A model generated the notes under the pieces. The model was given only the letters and a program-made list of their open reading frames with translations, was not told where the DNA came from and ran no database searches. Position numbers and translations under genes: made by a program. A stretch of DNA of 64,000 nucleotides from an uncultured Clostridium sp. Its GTDB lineage: Bacteria > Bacillota > Clostridia > TANB77 > CAG-508. Shown here piece after piece: positions 42,727-50,596 of the stretch. The DNA is taken from positions 49,051-113,050 of the forward strand of contig URZW01000003.1 of the NCBI GenBank assembly GCA_900552555.1, read 5' to 3'. Position 1 is the first letter of the stretch. Every line of letters begins with the position of its first letter.

Positions 42727-43139
42727 TGGCAAGATTTAAAGAAGAGCTACCAAATGATTTAATAAAGATGTTTCAAGAATTAGACCAAGATAGTGAAAAA
42801 ATGATAGGAGAAATGACAAAAGTAGGAGCAGAAAAGGTATATAAAAATGTACTTAAAAATGTTCCTGCTTCTTTTAAAAATTCTAATATAATGAAGTGCT
42901 TAAAAATAACAAAAGTATATAAAACACCAAGTGATGGAGGAATAAATACTAAAGTTGGCCTATATGGATATTTCAAGAACAAAAGAGGAGTAACAACACC
43001 AGCACCACTTGTTGGAAATGTTTTTGAACACGGAACATCAACAGTAAAGAAGCATCCATTTATGCGTAAATCATTTAGAAAAGCAGAAATAGAGTCAGAA
43101 ATGAAAAAAGTTCAAGAAAAATATTTACCAAAGGAGTAA
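42726..43139 (+). CDS. HK97 gp10-family tail component
   Basis: 137 residues: GAEKVYKNVLKNVPASFKN, GLYGYFKNKRGVTTPAPLVGNVFEHGTSTVKKHPFMRKSF. The GT..V.KHPF motif is characteristic of gp10-like neck/tail-joining proteins. It starts one base before the previous stop. Confidence 0.88.
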   Translation: MARFKEELPNDLIKMFQELDQDSEKMIGEMTKVGAEKVYKNVLKNVPASFKNSNIMKCLKITKVYKTPSDGGINTKVGLYGYFKNKRGVTTPAPLVGNVFEHGTSTVKKHPFMRKSFRKAEIESEMKKVQEKYLPKE

Positions 43140-43141
43140 TT

Positions 43142-43471
43142 ATGGAAAGTGAAATAAAAAAGATTTTAAATCTAGATATTCCAGTTGCACATCTAAAGTA
43201 TAAAGGAAACAAAAAGACTTATGTTGTATGGACAATAATAGATGAAGAACCAATTTCTTCAAGTGATGATGAAATAACAGATAGTGAAGTAACTGTTGAT
43301 ATAGATATTTATAGTGATAGCAATTATTTAAAAACAATGAGTTCAATAAAAAATAAAATGAAAGAAAATGATTGGACATGGGATGGAGATAGTCAAGAGT
43401 TTTTTGAAGAAGAAACAGGCTTATATCATAGAACATGTTCTTTTAAGAAAGGTAGGTATATAAATGGCTAG
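43142..43471 (+). CDS. Tail terminator / completion protein
   Basis: 109 residues with alpha/beta pattern (VAHLKYKGNKKTYVVWTIIDEE...VTVDIDIYSDSNYL). Position between gp10-like and major tail protein indicates the tail terminator. It overlaps the next start by 8 bp. Confidence 0.7.
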   Translation: MESEIKKILNLDIPVAHLKYKGNKKTYVVWTIIDEEPISSSDDEITDSEVTVDIDIYSDSNYLKTMSSIKNKMKENDWTWDGDSQEFFEEETGLYHRTCSFKKGRYING

Positions 43472-44048
43472 TATAGGATTAAGAACAGCAAAATATAATA
43501 AAATAGATTATGCAACAAAGAAATATGCAGCATTAGAAAAAGAATCAATAGTACCAGTTTTGGGAAGATTAATTGATGCAAAACCAAATCCAGAAAAGAA
43601 TAGTACAAAACTTTATGCAGATGATATAGAAGCAGAAAGTGATACATCATTTAAAGGTGGAACTGTAAATATAACAGTTGATGATGTTACTGATGAAGTG
43701 TATGCAGATATAAAAGGATGTAAAATCACTGAAAAAGAAGTTATAGACAATTCAGAAGATATAGCACCAGAAATTGGCTATGGGCATATTGTTACCAAAG
43801 TATTCAAGGGAGTGAAAAGTTACAAAGTAGAGTTTTTGCCACGTATTCAAATAACAAAAATAACTGCAGATAGAAAAACAAAAGGAGAATCAATTGAATA
43901 CAATACAGTATCGATTGAAGCAGATTTAAAAAAATTAGAAGAAGAAATTAATGGTATGGAAGTTGGAACTTGGAGAAAAATGAAAACATTCGGAACATTA
44001 CAAGAAGCTCAAACATATTTAGACGGACTTTTAACACCATCAAAATAA
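43464..44048 (+). CDS. Major tail protein (phi13 family)
   Basis: 194 residues beginning MASIGLRTAKYNKID, with LGRLIDAKPNPEKNSTKLYADD and GYGHIVTKVFKGVKSYKVEFLPR, typical of phi13-type tail tube subunits. AAAGGTAGG precedes the ATG. A strong terminator follows, as usual for this abundant protein. Confidence 0.9.
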   Translation: MASIGLRTAKYNKIDYATKKYAALEKESIVPVLGRLIDAKPNPEKNSTKLYADDIEAESDTSFKGGTVNITVDDVTDEVYADIKGCKITEKEVIDNSEDIAPEIGYGHIVTKVFKGVKSYKVEFLPRIQITKITADRKTKGESIEYNTVSIEADLKKLEEEINGMEVGTWRKMKTFGTLQEAQTYLDGLLTPSK

Positions 44049-44056
44049 TTTAAAAT

Positions 44057-44086
44057 AAAAGTAGACTATTTTTTTAGTCTACTTTT
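44057..44086 (+). terminator. Terminator after the major tail protein
   Basis: AAAAGTAGACTA pairs perfectly with TAGTCTACTTTT. Confidence 0.85.
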
Positions 44087-44106
44087 AATTTTTTAGGAGG
44101 TAAAAA

Positions 44107-44684
44107 ATGACAAATACTATAAAACATTTTAAATGTGGAGATACAGAGTATCCATTGGCATTTACAATGAATGTAATTGAAAAAATACAAGATAAATATG
44201 GTTCATATGAAAAATGGGGAGATATGACAGACAGTAAAAAACAAGAACCAAACATTGGAGCATTAAAATTTGGAATAACTGAAATGATTAACGAAGGAAT
44301 AGACATTGAAAATGAAAACTTAGAAACAAAAAGAGAATTTTTAACAGCAAAACAAGTTGGAAGACTTATAACAGAATTAGGAATGAAGAGATTAACAGAC
44401 AAAGTTCAAGAAACAGTAATTGAATCAACAAAGACTAACGAAGAAGAAAAAAACGTGTAATCCACGAGGATGAAGAATTTATTATTGATTTCTCGTGGAT
44501 ATTATTTGTTGGACATTGCTTATTAGGTTTTAGTGAAAAAGAAGTGGGGAGAATGACTTTATCAAAATTTCTGAAATTATATAAGCATTATAAAAACGAT
44601 TATGATTTTAAATTAAAACATATAACATATGAAGAAATAGAAGAAAGAATAAATCATCAAGGAGAAATGTTTAGCGATGAGTAA
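44107..44684 (+). CDS. Tail assembly chaperones G and GT (programmed -1 frameshift)
   Basis: The zero frame encodes 117 residues (MTNTIKHFKCGDTEYPLAF...NEEEKNV, stop at 44460). At GA-A-AAA-AAC (44448-44454) a -1 slip leads into RVIHEDEEFIIDFSWILFVGHCLLGFSEKEVGRM... to 44684, 192 residues in total. This reproduces the conserved lambda G/GT arrangement between tail tube and tape measure. Both products wrap the tape measure during tail assembly. Confidence 0.85.
44448..44454 (+). promoter_or_regulatory. -1 slippery heptamer A-AAA-AAC
   Basis: X-XXY-YYZ in phase with the chaperone zero frame, six bases before its stop codon. Confidence 0.85.
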
Positions 44685-44835
44685 ATTAGAAAAAATTATA
44701 TGTCCTCAATGTGGACAAACTCTGATTTTTATAAATCACATTGATGGAGAAATAAAATGCACAAGATGCAAAAATAAAATACGAATACAAAAAGAAAAGA
44801 GTGAGGAACACGCACATACAGAGTTAGTGAAGTAG
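44677..44835 (+). CDS. Com-like small zinc-finger phage protein
   Basis: 52 residues, MSKLEKIICPQCGQTLIFINHIDGEIKCTRCKNKI..., two CxxC pairs. It resembles Mu Com-type zinc fingers often found before tape measure genes. Start overlaps the GT stop. Confidence 0.65.
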   Translation: MSKLEKIICPQCGQTLIFINHIDGEIKCTRCKNKIRIQKEKSEEHAHTELVK

Positions 44836-44890
44836 TTACCCAATACCTTTCTTTATTATATAGATTTTTATAAATAAAGAAGGTGAAAAA

Positions 44891-47104
44891 ATGGCATCAA
44901 GTTTTGGAGGAACAGTCAAATTAACTGGAGAGAGTGAATACAGAAAAGCGTTAAGAGATATAACAACTAATTTAAAAGAAGTTTCAAGTGAACTAAAATT
45001 AACAAATACACAGTTTTCATCTGGAGATAAAACAGTAAAAGAAACTAAAAATGCTTATACAAATATGAACACAACTATACAAGAACAGAAAGAAAAAATC
45101 AGCAGTTTAAGAAGTGCACTATCAGAAGCGGAAAAAGAATATGGCTCAAATAACGAAAAAGTAAAAACATTTAAAACACAACTTAATAATGCAGAAACAC
45201 AATTAATTCAAATGGAAAATGCAACGGATAAAAGCAATAAAGGACTAGATGAATTAAAAGATGGTTTTGATGATGCAGGACAAGGTGCAATAAAATTTGG
45301 AGATTTGTTAAAAGCAAATGTTTTAGGAGATTTTATTACAAGTGGTTTAAAATCAGTAGTAGGTGCTGTCAAACAAGTTGGTTCAGCATTATTAAGTGTT
45401 GGAAAAGATGCACTAGATAGTTATGCTAATTATGAACAACTTGTAGGTGGTGTAGAAACATTATTCAAAGACAATGCTGGAGTTGTTGAAGAGTATGCAA
45501 GTAATGCATATAAGACAGCTGGATTATCAGCAAATGATTATATGGAAACAGTAACATCATTTTCAGCAAGTTTGTTACAAAGTTTAAATGGAGATACTAA
45601 AAAGGCAGCAGAAGTATCTAATAGAGCAGTAGTAGATATGGCAGATAATGCTAACAAAATGGGAACTGATATGACAAGTATTCAAAATGCTTATCAAGGT
45701 TTTGCAAAACAAAATTACACAATGCTAGATAACTTAAAGTTGGGATATGGCGGAACTAAGGAAGAAATGCAAAGATTAATAAAAGATGCTGCAAACATGA
45801 AAAATGTACAAAAAGATTTAGGAGTAACAGTTGATGCAAACAGTATGTCATTTGGAAATATAGTAAATGCAATAAGTGTAATGCAGAAGAAAATGGATAT
45901 AGCAGGAACAACATCAAAAGAAGCAAGTACAACTATTCAAGGTTCAATTGCATCTTTAAAATCTGCTTGGGACAACTTATTAACAGGTGTTGCAGATGAT
46001 GATGCAGATTGGGATAATTTAGTATCTAATTTTTTTGATAGTATTTTTACAGCAGCAGACAATGTCTTGCCAAGAATAGGTACAATAGCATTTGGAGTAA
46101 TGTCATTAATAAGAGATACTGTTACAGAATTATTACCAGAAGTTATAAGTATGTTAATAGATTTTGCAACTACTCTAGTAGATGATATTTCAGGGTATTT
46201 GCCAAATGTAATGGAAAGTATTGGACAAGTAGGAAAAACTATTTTAGATACTTTTATTTCGTTATTACCAGATATTCTACAAATAGGAATAAATGTATTA
46301 ACATATTTAATACAGGGAATTGCAGAAAGTCTGCCAAATTTAATTCCAGCAATCATTGATGCTGTATTATTAATGACAACAACATTACTAGATAATATAG
46401 ATATGATAATCGATGCAGGAATAAAATTGCTAATAGGTTTGGCAGATGGATTAATAAATGCGTTACCAAACTTAATAGATAAAATACCTGTTATTATAGA
46501 TAAATTAATAATGGCAATAACTAATAACTTGCCTAAAATTGTAGAGTCAGGAATTTTATTAATGAGTAAGTTGGGGTTAGGAATAGTTAAAGCTATTCCA
46601 CAACTAATTAGTAAAATACCACAAATTATTTTTTCATTAGTTAGAGGTTTTGCAAATTATTTCTCTAATATGCATGAAGTTGGGAAAAATCTTGTATCAG
46701 GTATTTGGGAAGGAATAAAAAATGCAAAAGATTGGCTGCTTGGAAAAGTTAAAGAATGGTGTGGAAATATTTTAAATGGTATTAAGGCTTTTTTTGGAAT
46801 ACATTCACCTTCAAAAGTATTTAAAGATGAAATAGGAACAAACCTTGCCTTAGGTGTAGGAGAGGGATTTTCTGATACAATGAAAACAGTATCGAATGAT
46901 ATGTCTGCATCAATCCCAACGGAATTTGATATTAATTCAACAGTAACAAAAGCAGATACATCAAATCAATTGACATTAGAAAATATAACGAAATCTTTTG
47001 TAACTGCTGTAAAAAATTTGGATGCACAAATAATAATTGATAAAGATGTAGCAGGAAGATTTGTTATTACATCCGTCAATAATAAGTTTGGAGAAGTAAT
47101 GTAG
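44891..47104 (+). CDS. Tail tape measure protein
   Basis: 737 residues. N-terminal coiled coils (about 20-115), a domain around YEQLVGGVETLFKDNAGVVEEYASNAYKTAGLSANDYM, hydrophobic segments at about 395-560 and C-terminal FFGIHSPSKVFKDEIGTNLALGVGEGF. It sets tail length and helps DNA ejection; about 740 residues implies a fairly short siphovirus tail. AAGAAGGTG precedes the ATG. Confidence 0.92.
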   Translation: MASSFGGTVKLTGESEYRKALRDITTNLKEVSSELKLTNTQFSSGDKTVKETKNAYTNMNTTIQEQKEKISSLRSALSEAEKEYGSNNEKVKTFKTQLNNAETQLIQMENATDKSNKGLDELKDGFDDAGQGAIKFGDLLKANVLGDFITSGLKSVVGAVKQVGSALLSVGKDALDSYANYEQLVGGVETLFKDNAGVVEEYASNAYKTAGLSANDYMETVTSFSASLLQSLNGDTKKAAEVSNRAVVDMADNANKMGTDMTSIQNAYQGFAKQNYTMLDNLKLGYGGTKEEMQRLIKDAANMKNVQKDLGVTVDANSMSFGNIVNAISVMQKKMDIAGTTSKEASTTIQGSIASLKSAWDNLLTGVADDDADWDNLVSNFFDSIFTAADNVLPRIGTIAFGVMSLIRDTVTELLPEVISMLIDFATTLVDDISGYLPNVMESIGQVGKTILDTFISLLPDILQIGINVLTYLIQGIAESLPNLIPAIIDAVLLMTTTLLDNIDMIIDAGIKLLIGLADGLINALPNLIDKIPVIIDKLIMAITNNLPKIVESGILLMSKLGLGIVKAIPQLISKIPQIIFSLVRGFANYFSNMHEVGKNLVSGIWEGIKNAKDWLLGKVKEWCGNILNGIKAFFGIHSPSKVFKDEIGTNLALGVGEGFSDTMKTVSNDMSASIPTEFDINSTVTKADTSNQLTLENITKSFVTAVKNLDAQIIIDKDVAGRFVITSVNNKFGEVM

Positions 47105-47116
47105 AAGGAGATGAGA

Positions 47117-47972
47117 ATGATGAAAGTAAGAAGATTTATACTTGAAAATGAAAAAGGGCAACAATTTAGATTAGATAGTTTAGATGAAGGATGTTTTCTT
47201 ACATCTCCTTCTGAGTTAGGATATGCTTATAATATTGATTTTGTACAATCGGAAAATGAATTTATTGAAAACAATAGAAAAATTGAACAAAAAAAACCAA
47301 AAGGAACACTATATTTTAAATCATATGATAAAATAAAAGAATTTGGTGATTTTGTAGAAAGCTCTAAAAAGTTAAAATGGTTATATATAATTCCGTTTGA
47401 AAAGGAAGAAAAAATATATTATAGGGATGTTACTATAATAAAATTAGATAAAACGGAAAAAAACGGGAAATGGCTTGCATGTCCTGTAGAATTTGCCGGT
47501 CTTTCTTTGTGGTATGAACAAAATGAAACAATATTCAAGATAGAAGCATATGAAGATGAAATGAGATACAATTACAGGTGGAATAGTAGATATATAGATT
47601 ATAATACAAGAGCAATACAATTTGATAATAAAGGACATGTAGCGGCACCATTTCAAGTAGAAATAAATGGTTTTGTACAAAATCCAACAATTACAATTTT
47701 TGTCGATGATGAGGAATATGCTAGTATAAAACTTCCAATTACAATCAATGAATTTGAAAAACTTTTATATTCAAGTAAAGCAGGAGAAATATATATACAA
47801 AAACAAAACACAGATGGAACAAAAGAAAATTTGTGGAAAAACGAATATATAGATATAACAAAGCAAAACATATTTGAATTGCCAATACGGAGTATCGGAA
47901 ATAAGATTAACAGCAGATGATGATGTTCTAAATGCAAAATTAACTATATTCCCACAGTATAAGGTGGTGTAA
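47117..47972 (+). CDS. Distal tail protein (Dit-like), split by +1 shift at CGG (47888)
   Basis: The zero frame runs MKVRRFILENEKGQQFRLD...NIFELPI-CGG-AGT-ATC and ends at 47920. Skipping C at 47888 gives ELPIGVSEIRLTADDDVLNAKLTIFPQYKVV and a stop 3 bp before the next gene: about 284 residues, the expected beta end of the phage tail family. Dit forms the hub linking tail tube and baseplate. Start ATG 47117 or 47120 is preferred over 47111, which abuts the AAGGAG. Confidence 0.82.
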
Positions 47973-47975
47973 ACT

Positions 47976-49214
47976 ATGAGAGTAAAAGCAACTTTTAATA
48001 ACAAAGAATATGAATTAATTTATAATGAACAAAGTGGATTTTATGAAATTGAAATAGAAGCACCAAAACAGGGCGGAGTATATAATGCAGAAATAACGTT
48101 TAAAGATTTACTTGAGAATACTGAAACGTCAACAAAGAAAATTCAAATATGGGCGAAAGAAAAAAACATTAATGTATCAAAAGAAACATTAGTGTATTTT
48201 TTGAGTAAAACAGATTTGGAAATAAAAGATGTAATTGAATTTGAAAATTATGAGTACATCATAGATGAAGAAACAAACAAGAATACAATATTTAATGTAA
48301 TGAAGAAAATAAATGCTGAGAATGGAGATATAGTGGTTTTACAGCGAAATGGTAAGATAGACTATACAGGAATAATAAAAGACATAGAAAATGAAGACGG
48401 AGAGCTAAAAAGAAAAGTTACATTAAGGTACATATCTAATATATTTGATAGAAAAGTAATTTTGAAAAATGAAAATTTGATTAGTGAGAACGGAATAGAA
48501 GATTTTATTGCTAAAGAAATATACAATAATTTCACTAATTCAGATGATACATTATTAAATATTAAATGGTTAAATGTTGAAGTTAAAACACATACAAAAA
48601 TAACAAAATCAGTAGATAATGATAATGGAATTTATAATTTTCATACATTTATAACAAATTGCAGTCAAAATTATAATATTGTACTCGATTTTTCGTATAT
48701 AAATAAAAGAATAAAATTAACAATATATAAGCAAGAAAATGAAGTACAACTGATAGATACAACAATTCAAGATATAAGTAATTATGTAGAAAAGTTTGAA
48801 ACAAGTGTTATATCAAAAGTAGTTGTAAAAACTAACACAGACATACAGACATGGTACTTGTTAAGTGACAGAACAACAACTCAAAATAAAGATGATGTTA
48901 ATAGAGCAGTTGGAAATATTGAAGTTGTATATACAGCTAAATCAGAAGATGCAATGCAAACAGCATTAGATAAGTTTAAATCAAATACTTATAATCACTA
49001 TATATCATTCAAGATAAATAGAAATAGTAAACTATTTGATGTAGACAAAATGAAAGTGGGGACACCGCTTAGTGTAAGAACTAATAATAATATAATATTA
49101 GACACTTATATTTCAGCAATAAAAGACGACGGAAGCAATTTTATTGAAATAACATGCGGAAATATGAGGGTTAACTTTATAGATAAATTATTGAAAGAGA
49201 GGAATAAAGAATGA
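47976..49214 (+). CDS. Tail-associated baseplate hub protein (Tal-like)
   Basis: 412 residues with an N-terminal Ig-like segment (MRVKATFNNKEYELIYNEQSGFYEIEIEAPKQGGVYNAEITF) and a hub domain (VEKFETSVISKVVVKTNTDIQTWYLLSDRTTTQN). No peptidase motif is evident. It follows Dit as Tal proteins do. AAGGTGGTG precedes the ATG. It overlaps the next gene by 4 bases. Confidence 0.75.
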   Translation: MRVKATFNNKEYELIYNEQSGFYEIEIEAPKQGGVYNAEITFKDLLENTETSTKKIQIWAKEKNINVSKETLVYFLSKTDLEIKDVIEFENYEYIIDEETNKNTIFNVMKKINAENGDIVVLQRNGKIDYTGIIKDIENEDGELKRKVTLRYISNIFDRKVILKNENLISENGIEDFIAKEIYNNFTNSDDTLLNIKWLNVEVKTHTKITKSVDNDNGIYNFHTFITNCSQNYNIVLDFSYINKRIKLTIYKQENEVQLIDTTIQDISNYVEKFETSVISKVVVKTNTDIQTWYLLSDRTTTQNKDDVNRAVGNIEVVYTAKSEDAMQTALDKFKSNTYNHYISFKINRNSKLFDVDKMKVGTPLSVRTNNNIILDTYISAIKDDGSNFIEITCGNMRVNFIDKLLKERNKE

Positions 49215-50420
49215 TAAAAGGTTTTAGATTTACAAATCAATTAGCAAATGCAGAAGTAGATGCAAGAATACATCAAGAATTTTTAAATAGAAACGATGGT
49301 ATTTTTTATGGTATGGATTTAAGTAAAACCAACAATTCTATAACGATTTCAGAAGGGTTGTGTGAAATAGCAGGAAGACCTGTTGCAGTTATAAATAATG
49401 AAACAGTAATAGTAACTACGAGCAGTTTGTATTGTTTATTGATATTGGAAATTGATTTATCAAAAGAATCAACGAAGGACAATTTTGGACAAGTATCTTT
49501 TAAATTATTAACGTCTAGTACAAGTTATCCTTCTGTTACACAACAGGATATAAACAAATATAATGGCTCAAATAAATTATATCAATTAGAATTTGCAAGA
49601 TTTAGAACTGGAACTAGTGGAATAACAGAATTTAAAGATACTAGAAAATTTTTAAGTTTTAGTGGCATTTATGCACAAATAAAAAGTGATTGTGATACTG
49701 TTATAAATCAAATTAAACAAGAGTTAGCAAATGTAAAAGATGGTAGTTCATATTTATTGAAAAGCGGAGGAAAAATAAATGGAAATTTGGAAGTATCTAA
49801 TAATATTAAGTGTGACAATATTACTGATAGTAATCGGAAGCAAAGTATTATATAGTGACAATATAGCAGTTATAAGTGGACAAATGGTATTGAAGGCTAA
49901 TTCACAAAGTAACTTTGAAAATGATGTTGAACAACAAACTATTTTGAATATTGACTTTCCGCAGGGATTTAACAAAGATAATTGTGTTTGTCTTGCTTTT
50001 GGAATGAAGACATTTGCAGAAAAAAATTACAGTTATGGAGTTGCTTTTTCATCTGCAAATAGAGTTAGTACAGGTTCATTTATTAGAAATGCAATATTAG
50101 GAGCTGTGGATGATAATAATAAAATTGCACTTCATGTTTGGCAAATGTCTAATGTAGAAAAAACAGTATATTATCGTTTAGTGTTAATGAAAATACCAAC
50201 ATATGTAGAAGGTGTTGATTATAAATTAGGGGATGTAGACCAAAATGGAAAAATAGAAGAAGCTGATGGTGATGTGGTACTGAAATATACTACTGGAGAA
50301 ATTGGATTAACAGAACAACAATTAAAAGCTGCAGATGTTAATAAAGATGGAAAGGTTGAAGCTTTAGATGCTGCTATAATAAAAAGATATGCAACAGGTC
50401 AAATAAGTAGTTTTAATTAG
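49211..50420 (+). CDS. Baseplate/receptor-binding protein with dockerin-like tail, split by +1 shift at CGG (49835)
   Basis: Zero frame: MIKGFRFTNQLANAEVDARIHQEFLNR...NITDSN-CGG-AAG, stop 49855. Skipping C at 49835 gives SNGSKVLYSDNIAVISGQMVLKANS...VWQMSNVEKTVYYRLVLMK, then GDVDQNGKIEEADGDVVLKY and AADVNKDGKVEALDAAIIKRY, two calcium-binding dockerin type I repeats at the C-terminus. The restored length is 402 residues. The second half has no ribosome site of its own. A phage baseplate protein ending in a dockerin is unusual. Confidence 0.8.
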
Positions 50421-50430
50421 GAGGCATTAA

Positions 50431-50595
50431 ATGTCAAAGATACAAGAAATTATAGTAGAACCGACTAAGGTCAGAGTTGGTTCTACTTTTAAATTGAAAT
50501 TGAGAGTAATAAATTACTTAACTTATAAAGAAATGAAAACAAAAAATTATAAATATTATAAAAGTTATAAATATAAAGACTTGAAAGGAGCATAA
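50431..50595 (+). CDS. Small baseplate-region protein
   Basis: 54 residues: MSKIQEIIVEPTKVRVGSTFKLKLRVINYLTYKEMKTKNYKYYKSYKYKDLKGA. The ...EP..V.VGS.FK.K..V..YLTY.E.K pattern recurs in Firmicutes phages between baseplate and fibre genes. Function unknown. GGAGG precedes the ATG. Confidence 0.7.
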   Translation: MSKIQEIIVEPTKVRVGSTFKLKLRVINYLTYKEMKTKNYKYYKSYKYKDLKGA

Positions 50596-50596
50596 A

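Noticed and set aside
49779..50420. Separate gene starting at ATG 49779
   Set aside because: No ribosome site, and the first 18 residues are the out-of-phase reading of the preceding gene. Joining by the CGG shift explains both halves.
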